DNA from: Emticicia agri
GTDB taxonomy: Bacteria; Bacteroidota; Bacteroidia; Cytophagales; Spirosomataceae
Length of the DNA: 64,000 nt
NCBI RefSeq assembly: GCF_004168285.1
Contig: NZ_SEWF01000014.1
Coordinates: 62,001-126,000 of the forward strand
Direction of reading: 5' to 3'
Position 1 is the stretch's first letter; the number at the start of each line of letters is the position of its first letter. A program made the position numbers and the translations under genes. Below the pieces are notes generated by a model. That model worked only from the letters and a program-made list of their open reading frames with translations. It was not told the DNA's origin and did no database searches. Below are positions 34,131-42,941 of this stretch, in pieces.

Positions 34131-35936
34131 ATGAGAAAAATTTTATTTTTTACTTTAATAACTTTTACTACTCTGGCACAATTTAATTCTATTAATCCTA
34201 TAGTAGTTGCCACGGGTGGTTATGCTCAACTGGGTCAAACTATAGCTGATGATAAGAATTCCATTGTTGTTTACAGCAATAGTGGGAATATTTTTATCCA
34301 AAAAATTGATAGTGCAGGCAATAAATTATGGGGTTCAAATGGTATAAGGGTTTCTAATAGAGAAGTACCAGAGGGAACTGCAAGAGTTGCTTTGTGCAAA
34401 ACATCTACGGGAAATAAACGTTATGTCGTAGTCTGGCGTACAAATTCCACAAGTCCAGCAAAGTGCTATGCTCAATCTTATGACTAATTAGGTAATTCAC
34501 AATGGTCAAATAATGGAGTAGAGGTAGTATCTAACCTTGCTGCTGGATTTGCTATTTCACCAGTACCTGATTTAAAAAGATTAGTTATTGCTTACGGAGC
34601 AAACTACACTTCAAATTTAACTCGCTTACAAATATTAAATGTGGATAATGGCAACATACAATTTATTAATGATGGTCTTTCTTTAGACAATATTAATACA
34701 GGGCGATTTGATGATGCCAATCGAATCAGCATTACTACCGCTGAAGATAATTCGGATATTCTTAATATATTCTGGACCGTCGGTTTTGGTGCTAATTCCT
34801 ATGTAAGACGCTTCAACACAGCTACTAATACTGTTCTATGGGATTCACCATTAAGAATAGCAACTACTTCTATTAATCCTAATGCTACTCAAAGTGGAAT
34901 ATTCGCCTTAGGTAATTATGTTATTTGGAGTGATGCTCGTCATAGGGATATTAGCAATAATTATCAAAATTATGAAATTTATGCACAAAGAATATTACCT
35001 GATAAGACCGTTGCTTGGGGATTAAACGGTAAAAGAATTACCGATATTATTTCTAGTGAATTCAGTCCAAGAATGGTAAAATCTTCATCTGGTATTTATC
35101 TTTGTTGGAATGGTAATAATGGTGCTTCTCATAGAATCATGAAAATAGATAGTAATGGTATAATGCTTTGGGGAAATACCGGAATATTAGTAGAAAATAA
35201 TGTTTCAAATAGTGAATTCACTCCTACTTTGTATGAAAATAACGACACTTTAACAACTTTCTATACCCGCCAATATAATACTGGAGTTGAAAGGTTTTGG
35301 GGACAAAAACTGACTCCTGAAGGAAGAAAACTATGGGGAAGTAATGGTCAATATGTATCTCACACGTCTAACTATAATGTATCATTAGAAGAATATCCTG
35401 ATGTGCTAAAAGCTCCAGATGGATATATTATTGGATTCAATCAAGGTTACACAACACGTGTACTAAAAGCTAATCCTTGTAACAATCCACCTCAACCACC
35501 ATCAGTTAATAATCCAAAACTATGCTTTTCAGGAGCATCAGCCAAACTTAAAGCAACTAATTGTGATGGTATTGTGCAATGGTATGCTAATGACCGTATA
35601 ACCTTACTGCATAGCGATTCAACTTTTACTGTCTCTAATATATCACAACCAGTATCTTATTTCGCTGCATGTGTAAGCAATACGGGTTGTGCAAGTCTAA
35701 ATCTTGCAGAAAGTAAAATTACTATACCCCAAAGCTCCGCCAATATAACAACTACATATACAAACAACAATACTCCTGTGGAAGTTGCTACAATCAATAC
35801 TTTAATAGCTTCTAATCTAATTGAGCCCTCAGCAAGAGTAAATTATATCTCCAAGAATATACAATTAAATACGGGTTTTCAGGCCAAGCAGGGGAGTGTG
35901 TTTATAGCTATTGCACAAAACTGTACAAATGATTAA
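34131..35936 (+). pseudogene. Secreted repeat protein interrupted by one in-frame stop
   Basis: Read in one frame, 34131-35936 encodes about 600 residues with a single TAA at 34485-34487 (after CYAQSYD and before LGNSQWSNNGVEV); the repeat pattern continues across the stop without loss. The start MRKILFFTLITFTTLAQ is a signal peptide. Repeats of the type DSxGxxLWGxNGI occur throughout (for example at both sides of the stop), suggesting a beta-propeller-like body. The C-terminus holds an Ig-like segment (CFSGASAKLKATNCDGIVQWY) and the module shared with two other proteins here (LNTGFQAKQGSVFIAIAQNC). A single point change, AAA, CAA or GAA to TAA, would explain it. Confidence 0.8.
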
Positions 35937-35979
35937 CTAAAATAAATGTTATTTTCGAAAAATATCTTATATAAGTTGC

Positions 35980-36004
35980 ATAGAGCCGTAAAATACGGCT
36001 CTAT
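35980..36004. terminator. Perfect hairpin between convergent genes
   Basis: ATAGAGCCGTA (35980-35990) and TACGGCTCTAT (35994-36004) form a perfect 11-bp stem around an AAA loop. No T-run on either side, yet its place between two converging genes suggests termination. Confidence 0.65.
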
Positions 36005-36087
36005 ATAAACTTACTAAAAAATGAACGTAAATTCCTTTACATTGTTGAATGCTTTTATTAACCTAAAACACTTAGGTCAAAAAATCG

Positions 36088-38430
36088 CTACTCCTTATAA
36101 ATCCTGAAAATTTTATGCTTATCTCGGTATCTGATATTCAGGAGATAAATGCCGGGGCTCTGATCAGATAAATCTTTATTTAACTGTTCTTTAAGAGTTC
36201 TCCAATAACCTTCCCGTTCACTAATTATCTGCCCTGTATTTCTCACTAACTTCAGTTTTATCAGATGATTATCCAAATCATCGCTTGCCAACAGATTAAT
36301 GGTATTCTTAGTCGGATTCGGATAAACACTTAATATTACCGGGTCGGGGTCGGGGTCTGGATCAGGGTCCGGATCGGGGTCTGGATTATTGGTTGTATCA
36401 GTGGCACAAACAGGTCTTATATCTTTATCATAAGTAGCACTTAAACCTAAAGGGTCTGTTACAAGCAGGCTGACTCTGTAAAAATAGGTCTGGTTATCGC
36501 AAGGCACTTGTCCTAAAGTTACCTGTCCCTCTGATTTTCTTAAACTACTTACAAAATGGGTGTGCTCATCATGATGCAAAACCACTATCCATTGATAAAA
36601 TAATTCATTTTGCTCTTTATCTGACACATTGGCGGTCAGGTTTACTGTAAAATCTTTGGCATTATCGAATGAATTGACGGCATCAATACTTGTACTGGTA
36701 ATCGTCGGCGGCGTATTATTCAAATAAATTGTAAATTTTTTCGTATCCGACTTTCCGGCATTATCAGTAACCTTTAAGGTAGCTATAAATAGCTGAGGGG
36801 CTGTTGGGTCGGCAGGGACATTGGGATCGGGTCCCTGAATGGGTTTTGCCACATACACATGTTTAGGATTAGCCAATGCTGAATTATTACCATCGCCAAA
36901 ATCCCACGAAAAGGTCAACGGCCCGTTTTCAGGGTCTTTTGAATTACTGGCAGTGAAATTGACCGTTAAAGGGCTTACGCCATACATAGGTGTTGCCTCT
37001 GCTACAATCACAGGTCTTAGATTAGCATTCGGATTGAATGATAGTCTTCTTACTTCGTGAATATCTGGATACAGATAGCTGACATAATAAATACTGCCAT
37101 CAACCGGATTCAAAGCAAAACAGGTAGGATTTACCCTATCAACAAAATCTATTACCTCTATCGGATTATTTTTTTCGTCTAACCGGAAGGCTTTTACCCA
37201 CCCCTCATAATCGCCTTGAAAATAGAGATTTCTGTAAGGTTCAGGGAAAGCCGTCATCGTATAAAACAGGCCACCAATAGAAGAATTACCTGTAAAATCT
37301 TTTCCCTTGAATTGAGCCGACCCAACACCATATACTTCACCATTTACAACGCCTTGTGCCAGAGGGCCTCGCCATTCAATAATAGGAAATACCGGATTAT
37401 TTGGTTTAAATGCCTGATTGGTGTAAGATTCATTCGTATAGCTAATTCCTTCGTAGGTAGGCCAGCCAAAATTCTGCCCTCCCTTACTGACAACATTTAT
37501 TTCTTCCCGATGGCTCCACCCTACATCTCCTAAAAAAATGGTTCCCGGATTACCATCAGCAGGGTTTGTACTCCCTGTATTAGGCTGGATTCCAAAACGA
37601 AAAGGATTACGCAACCCATAAGCCCAGATACGTGAACGGGCAGAACGGGGATTACTTGATTCATAAAACGGATTAGAGGCTATCCCATTACCAGTAGCGG
37701 GGTCAATCCTTAGCAATTTGCCATTCAGTGAAGTTAATACCTGGCTTCGATAGGCATTTACATTCTGGTCGGCGGTAATAATACCTGTTGATATAGCTTC
37801 TAAAAACCAGGGGTTCTGGCTATCAACACCCGGAGGCTCACTGGCAAGGGCAGCATCACCTGCCGTTACTAATAAAGTACCATCTTTCCCAAAAACCACA
37901 GAGCCTACTCCATGGTTATCTACTAAAATGGGGATACCTGTGCTTATACTCTCTCCTAATAATACCTTCCGGCTACTTTCATTAACGGTATTAAATCCAT
38001 CAGCCTTATTGAGCGTGTAACGGGTCAGCCTACCTATGGTAGTTTTAAAACCATCAGCATTATTAGCATCATAATCGGGAGTACCAAAATATAAAACGTG
38101 ATGTCTTTTTGCGGCATAAAGGAGATAAATATAGCCATTGTTCAGAAAATCAGGGTCAAGAGCTACTCCATTCAGACCGTGGTCATTAAAATCTAAGACT
38201 TCTTCGCTAATATCAATAACCGGAACAGGATTCTTTACACCATTCTCTACCATAAATACCTTACCTGCTTTTTCCCACACATACATTCGGCCTTGAGCAT
38301 CAAATGTCAAACCTACAGGAATATTCCAACCATCTGAAATTTGCTCATCAACAAAACCCGTAGGTTGAGCAAAACTCTGTCGGAAAAAGAAGGATAAGAA
38401 AAAAAGCAGGAAATAAAATGATTTTTTCAT
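36088..38430 (-). CDS. Type IX-secreted PQQ-type sugar dehydrogenase with PKD domain
   Basis: A 780-residue protein: signal peptide (about 1-21), a six-bladed glucose/sorbosone dehydrogenase propeller (about 25-480; WNIPVGLTFDAQGRMYVWEK, DHGLNGVALDPDF, IWAYGLRNPFRFG, FLGDVGWSHREEINVV), a PKD domain (about 500-590; FDWDFGDGNN-like, here FSWDFGDGNN), a further Ig-like stretch, an Asp-Pro repeat linker and a type IX sorting domain (ILSVYPNPTKNTINLL ... GIYLLNIR). It would oxidise sugars outside the cell with PQQ; the cofactor is inferred from the family. Neighbours are GH97 and GH43 genes. Confidence 0.88.
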   Translation of the reverse strand: MKKSFYFLLFFLSFFFRQSFAQPTGFVDEQISDGWNIPVGLTFDAQGRMYVWEKAGKVFMVENGVKNPVPVIDISEEVLDFNDHGLNGVALDPDFLNNGYIYLLYAAKRHHVLYFGTPDYDANNADGFKTTIGRLTRYTLNKADGFNTVNESSRKVLLGESISTGIPILVDNHGVGSVVFGKDGTLLVTAGDAALASEPPGVDSQNPWFLEAISTGIITADQNVNAYRSQVLTSLNGKLLRIDPATGNGIASNPFYESSNPRSARSRIWAYGLRNPFRFGIQPNTGSTNPADGNPGTIFLGDVGWSHREEINVVSKGGQNFGWPTYEGISYTNESYTNQAFKPNNPVFPIIEWRGPLAQGVVNGEVYGVGSAQFKGKDFTGNSSIGGLFYTMTAFPEPYRNLYFQGDYEGWVKAFRLDEKNNPIEVIDFVDRVNPTCFALNPVDGSIYYVSYLYPDIHEVRRLSFNPNANLRPVIVAEATPMYGVSPLTVNFTASNSKDPENGPLTFSWDFGDGNNSALANPKHVYVAKPIQGPDPNVPADPTAPQLFIATLKVTDNAGKSDTKKFTIYLNNTPPTITSTSIDAVNSFDNAKDFTVNLTANVSDKEQNELFYQWIVVLHHDEHTHFVSSLRKSEGQVTLGQVPCDNQTYFYRVSLLVTDPLGLSATYDKDIRPVCATDTTNNPDPDPDPDPDPDPDPVILSVYPNPTKNTINLLASDDLDNHLIKLKLVRNTGQIISEREGYWRTLKEQLNKDLSDQSPGIYLLNIRYRDKHKIFRIYKE
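36340..36385 (-). repeat. Short tandem repeat encoding an Asp-Pro linker
   Basis: A degenerate hexanucleotide repeat, on the minus strand GAYCCN, encodes (Asp-Pro)8 between the body of the dehydrogenase and its sorting domain. Copies vary at third positions. Such runs can change length by whole Asp-Pro units without breaking the frame. Confidence 0.8.
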
Positions 38431-38658
38431 AAATGGTTGTTGTGAATGTACTTAACTTTTTCGTTCATAAATATAACGGATAAAACGCTTATTACCTTAC
38501 ATTAAACTTATGACTCTCATTCCACGAAAATGGTTTGATAGCTTACGAATAAAATTTCAGAATCCCGATTCTTTCCCTATAAAAACTAAATTCATAATGA
38601 ATGCTTTTTAACAGAAACTATCAGTAAGAATATTCATCTGCCCTCTATTATTCAGGTC

Positions 38659-40806
38659 TTACTCTGTGCATCCTCCCATTTTAGCACTAAAAGTGCCTCC
38701 CGGTTGCACTTCAAAACCCGTTATTAAATCGATTGACTTCCCTGCATCATAATTCACATTCCTGTCAGACAGAATTTTCACTGAGGAGGTTATTTTATCT
38801 GAAGCCTTGTAGGTGTCCATCACATCAGTAGCACTGTTGTTAATGGTATAAGATTCCTGACAGGCTTTTCTTTTGAGTACTATCAGAAAGCCACCAAAAG
38901 GCTTCATTAACTCATTACTATTGAAGTTTGTCTGAATAGTAGTATTCGTTTCTGCCGGAACAATGTCTCTTGGCGTATTACCATCTTTCAAAGATTGTTT
39001 TGCATACTCTCCATTGGCAATAAAAGAAAGATTAAGGCTAATCGTTTTTTCGGTATTCAGCCCATTAATTCCAGATATATACCAGTTCTGTCCTTTGCGT
39101 CTTGCCATCACTACGTGTGTACCCGGAAAACCATCTATCATACGGGTTTCATCCCATGTTGTCGGGAATTCCTGAATCATTTTCTGAGCAATTGCGGGTA
39201 ATCCTAAATAACTCTGCGCTCTGTCAACCAAATGGGTTTCGCCTGATTCAAAGGTATTTAACAAGGCTATCTCATGCACATCGGTAGTGTAATGCACTAC
39301 ACCTCGTCCTTCACCAATAATTACAGGCGTATAATCCATTGACCCTATGGCATTGCGGGTAAAAGGTAAGATAGTATGATGCACAGGGGCATTAGGTCTG
39401 TAATTATCACCGTCGAATAAATATGCCTCTGCTCCTTTTATGGCTTCTGATGTTACTAAATTCGGATAGGTTCTCTCCCACCCTTTCGGTATGATACTAC
39501 CATGAAAATTTACCATTAACTGATAATCGGCAGCATCTTTCAATATATCTATGTATTGTTTGATTACCTCCTGCTTATCACTCTGAAAGAAATCTATTTT
39601 TACACCCTTTATTCCCAGGTTTTTTATTCGCTGAAACTCATTCCTTCGTATTTCTTTTATGTGCATCAGGTCTCTCGGGTGGTCGTTATAAAACTCATTG
39701 GTAGGTCCTCCTGAATTATACCAAAGCCATAATTTAACATTTTTTGTATTGGCGTAATTGATTATATCGTCAATATTTCCCCCATTCCCCATCTGATTCC
39801 ATCGGAGATCGACTAAAAAATAGGGTAATTTAAAAGTTGATGTAAAGTCGATGAAATTTTTTGTTGCTGCAAAGTCAGTCGGGCTATCAAGATTAGACCA
39901 CCAACTCCAGGCCGATAAGCCCGGCTTAATCCACGATATATCAGCAATAGTAGAGGGAGTACTTAAATTACTTACCAGATTCGACTCTGCAATTGTTCTG
40001 TTTTCTTTTCCTATCATTATTACCCGCCACGGCATTATCCAGGGCAGGCTCGATTTAGCAAAATTGACAAACCCGTTGCCATCGTCCTGATTAGGAACTG
40101 CCACCTTGAAAGTGCCATTGCCATAATAGGCATCTAAATGGCTTCCAAAGAAATTATCGTGCAAGTCGGCCTCTGTTAATAGAAGCCAGAATTTTGAAGT
40201 TTTAAACAAAGCAGGAAATGCCGACTGTGTAAAGATATTTTGATTCAATGGTGTACCGTTGCTAAAGAATCTTTCATAAACCGGCTGAAAAGTAGCAAAT
40301 TCCTGTATCCAGGCACTCCCATCGGTAGGCAACTGAAAAGTAGTATTTTCGCCGGTTACATAATATTCTGCACCTGATGTTTCAGGGAATATATATCTGA
40401 AAGCTACCCCATCATCATACGCACGAAAAACAACATTCAGTAATTTATTATTGACCTTGAAACTGACTGTCATTTCATTGGCATGGTTTCGCAGGCTTAG
40501 TTTTTTACCTGTTGCATTCTGGTAGTTCTCATCTATACTTCTGTTGGTAATTCCTTCAAAGCTAAAATTATTCATAAAAAGCTCATCCATTCTCTGCACC
40601 CCTAAATTTGATGCATTAATTACAGGGTCAGTAGTTGAGTTTTCAATATAATCTACATAATAAATCAGGTTTTTGTCAGGCTGTTTCAACTCAACGGTTA
40701 TCCTTATTTTATTGTTGGGCGAAGAAACACTCCAGCTTTGGGCTACTGTTTTGAGGTTGATAAAGACGAAGGTGCCTAATAAAAAAAATAGAAGTCGATT
40801 ATTCAT
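38659..40806 (-). CDS. GH97-family alpha-glycosidase
   Basis: A 715-residue secreted glycoside hydrolase: signal peptide (about 1-23, ending in KTVAQ), N-terminal GH97 beta-sandwich (about 25-285), catalytic barrel (about 290-560) with WSWWSNLDSPTDF, LGIKGVKIDFFQSDKQEV and MVNFHGSIIPKGWERTYPN, and a C-terminal domain. The Asp in KIDFF sits where retaining GH97 alpha-galactosidases have their nucleophile, so a retaining mechanism is more likely than the inverting SusB type; this rests on memory. The end carries the short module also found at 35936 and 53110 (GKSIDLITGFEVQPGGTF ... GGC). The codon at 40806 is preferred over 40860 because it starts the signal peptide. Confidence 0.9.
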   Translation of the reverse strand: MNNRLLFFLLGTFVFINLKTVAQSWSVSSPNNKIRITVELKQPDKNLIYYVDYIENSTTDPVINASNLGVQRMDELFMNNFSFEGITNRSIDENYQNATGKKLSLRNHANEMTVSFKVNNKLLNVVFRAYDDGVAFRYIFPETSGAEYYVTGENTTFQLPTDGSAWIQEFATFQPVYERFFSNGTPLNQNIFTQSAFPALFKTSKFWLLLTEADLHDNFFGSHLDAYYGNGTFKVAVPNQDDGNGFVNFAKSSLPWIMPWRVIMIGKENRTIAESNLVSNLSTPSTIADISWIKPGLSAWSWWSNLDSPTDFAATKNFIDFTSTFKLPYFLVDLRWNQMGNGGNIDDIINYANTKNVKLWLWYNSGGPTNEFYNDHPRDLMHIKEIRRNEFQRIKNLGIKGVKIDFFQSDKQEVIKQYIDILKDAADYQLMVNFHGSIIPKGWERTYPNLVTSEAIKGAEAYLFDGDNYRPNAPVHHTILPFTRNAIGSMDYTPVIIGEGRGVVHYTTDVHEIALLNTFESGETHLVDRAQSYLGLPAIAQKMIQEFPTTWDETRMIDGFPGTHVVMARRKGQNWYISGINGLNTEKTISLNLSFIANGEYAKQSLKDGNTPRDIVPAETNTTIQTNFNSNELMKPFGGFLIVLKRKACQESYTINNSATDVMDTYKASDKITSSVKILSDRNVNYDAGKSIDLITGFEVQPGGTFSAKMGGCTE

Positions 40807-41190
40807 AAAGAAATTAAATGTTTTAACCTTTTCCCAACTATCAGACCTACATACCAGCAATGTATCTATAAAAACAGATAAAAACGCCGAGTGTATAAAG
40901 ACCTACTTTGGGTTAAGAGATTAATGCGTGACAAATTCAGTAATGCTAATTTTGAGTAGTACCTCACACAAGTAAAAGAACGCTTTAAGAATTTTACCAG
41001 TTTAGCCGCAGTTAAAAAACCTTCTCTTTGGTAGCAAAACATGGGTAAAGATAAGCTAAAATTTCAGAAAGTAAGTTAAACTTTTGCAGGCTTGCACTTC
41101 TTGTAAACTAAATTATCTATCACTTTTGAGGTATAGTACGCTATTGATTGGTATATTTACACCGTTAACTCATACCAATTCTTAACCATT
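40807..41190. other. Intergenic region between divergent GH97 and GH43 genes
   Basis: About 380 bp between two divergent glycosidase genes. TATATTTA at 41152-41159, one base off the -7 consensus, has TTG 23 nt upstream and could serve the GH43 gene. No palindromic operator or hairpin stood out. Confidence 0.4.
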
Positions 41191-42192
41191 ATGATGCTTA
41201 AAATTTCATTCAACCTCACAATTAGAAATTTATTTGTTTGTTGTTTATTGGTAAGTACTTGTTGGCAGGCTGATGCGCAAGATAAAAAAACATCAGGTAA
41301 TCCGATTTTCCCGGGTTGGTATGCCGACCCTGAAGCCATCATCTTTGGTAAAAAATACTGGATATATCCAACATTCTCAGCGCCTTATGGCAAACAGGTA
41401 TTTTTTGATGCCTTTTCTTCTCCTGATTTAATAAACTGGACAAAACACGAACGCATATTAGACACGGCCAGTGTAAAATGGGCCAAACTTGCCATGTGGG
41501 CACCCTCAATTATTGAAAAAGATAAAAAATATTACCTGTTCTTTGGGGCGAATGATATTCAAAGCGATAAAGAATCAGGGGGCATTGGTGTAGCCGTTGC
41601 CGATAAACCCGAAGGCCCTTATAAAGACCTTTTGGGCAAGCCTTTGATTGATAAGTTTCACAATGGTGCGCAACCTATCGATCAGTTTGTGTATAAAGAC
41701 AAAGGCGAGTATTACCTGATTTATGGGGGCTGGAGACATTGCAATATTGCCCGTTTAAAGAAAGATTTTACTGGTTTTATTCCATTTGAAAATGGCAGCA
41801 CTTTTAAAGAAATTACGCCTGAAAACTATGTAGAAGGGCCGTTTATGTTTGAAAAAGGGGGCAAGTATTATTTCATGTGGTCGGAAGGTGGCTGGACAGG
41901 CCCCAATTATAGTGTAGCTTATGCCATTGCTGATTCGCCTTTCGGGCCGTTTAAACGCATTGGTAAAATATTACAACAAAACCCTGAAATTGCTACAGGA
42001 GCAGGACATCATTCTGTCATTCATGACCCTAAAAGTAAGGATTGGTATATTGTGTATCATAGAAGACCTTTAGGCGAAAAAGATGGCAATTCAAGAGTAA
42101 CCTGTATAGATAAAATGTATTTTGATGAGCAAGGTTTGATCAAACCTGTTGTCATTACAAATGAGGGTGTTGAAAAAAGTACTATTAAGTAA
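41191..42192 (+). CDS. GH43-family glycosidase
   Basis: A 333-residue secreted five-bladed propeller enzyme: signal peptide (about 1-28, ending in QADAQ), then the GH43 domain. The three catalytic acids are visible: Asp in FPGWYADPEAI (general base), Asp in NGAQPIDQFVY (pKa modulator) and Glu in ENYVEGPFMF (general acid). Family members cleave arabinofuranosides or xylosides from plant polysaccharides. No extra binding domain and no sorting domain are present, so it is probably periplasmic. It is divergent from the GH97 gene. Substrate specificity cannot be read from the sequence. Confidence 0.92.
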   Translation: MMLKISFNLTIRNLFVCCLLVSTCWQADAQDKKTSGNPIFPGWYADPEAIIFGKKYWIYPTFSAPYGKQVFFDAFSSPDLINWTKHERILDTASVKWAKLAMWAPSIIEKDKKYYLFFGANDIQSDKESGGIGVAVADKPEGPYKDLLGKPLIDKFHNGAQPIDQFVYKDKGEYYLIYGGWRHCNIARLKKDFTGFIPFENGSTFKEITPENYVEGPFMFEKGGKYYFMWSEGGWTGPNYSVAYAIADSPFGPFKRIGKILQQNPEIATGAGHHSVIHDPKSKDWYIVYHRRPLGEKDGNSRVTCIDKMYFDEQGLIKPVVITNEGVEKSTIK

Positions 42193-42211
42193 TATTAAAT
42201 AGCTGCATACT

Positions 42212-42231
42212 GGGTGAAATTAATTTCACCC
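42212..42231. terminator. Perfect 20-bp palindrome after the GH43 gene
   Basis: GGGTGAAATT followed directly by AATTTCACCC is a perfect palindrome without spacer. It begins 19 bp after the GH43 stop and may act in transcript ending, though no T-run follows. Confidence 0.45.
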
Positions 42232-42422
42232 ACCAGAAAAGGGCTTTTAGAACGCCGGGAAGTAGATTTAGATTATGTTATCAAAAACAATTGGAAAGTA
42301 GTCTATCAATAATCAGCATAGTTTTTTAATAGTTTTTATTTATAATGATTATGAATTATTAAAAAAAACCTTCAAAAGGTGCCTTTTGTCGATTTTAATG
42401 TTTCGGGTGTGGCAAGATTATT

Positions 42423-42430
42423 TATATTTG
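42423..42430 (+). promoter_or_regulatory. Candidate -7 box of the metal-efflux operon
   Basis: TATATTTG matches TAnnTTTG, 19 bp before the TTG start of the small leading gene. The -33 position reads ATG rather than TTG. Confidence 0.4.
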
Positions 42431-42449
42431 TTAAAACATTTCTCAATAG

Positions 42450-42833
42450 TTGCGCCGCACCATTGCTCTCATATTGTTTGTTACTATCTTTTTGGGTAGT
42501 TTAGTTCCGAAAGTCAACTGGAGTCAATCCATTAAACTTCCTGAACTGATTACGCATTATTACCAGCACAAAAGAGAAGCCCCTAAAGATTTTAATATGT
42601 GGGATTTTCTGGTTATGCACTATTCGGCTAATTCTCAACACGCCAAAACCAAACATCCAAGTTTACCGTCCTTCGATATTAATGGGGTAAGCTATCTATA
42701 TGTAGCTCCTGCATTTATTTCTTTTTCAAGTACCACTACTTTTTCTTTTGTCGAAAAAGAAGACCATTTCAGTTGGTTAAATAATTATTTCTTTTCTGCA
42801 GAAACCAATCTTCTCAATCCTCCCCGAGCATAA
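42450..42833 (+). CDS. Small exported protein leading a metal-efflux operon
   Basis: A 127-residue protein with TTG start directly after an in-frame TAG, so no earlier start is possible. The N-terminus is a hydrophobic signal or anchor (RRTIALILFVTIFLGSLVP), followed by KLPELITHYYQHKREAPKDF and MWDFLVMHYSANSQHAKTKH, which resembles small His-containing proteins I recall ahead of CusA/CzcA genes in Bacteroidota. Several His (in HYYQHK, HYS, QHAKTKHP) could bind metal. It is 108 bp upstream of the RND pump gene on the same strand. A periplasmic metal-handling role is inference. Confidence 0.7.
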   Translation: MRRTIALILFVTIFLGSLVPKVNWSQSIKLPELITHYYQHKREAPKDFNMWDFLVMHYSANSQHAKTKHPSLPSFDINGVSYLYVAPAFISFSSTTTFSFVEKEDHFSWLNNYFFSAETNLLNPPRA

Positions 42834-42941
42834 GTATTTGTAATTTTTTCAGAATTGAGGAATTCCCAATCTGTTTACCCAGATTGAGAGTTGATTATTC
42901 TATATGATACTTTTTACAACTGCTTATTCATTATTTTCATC

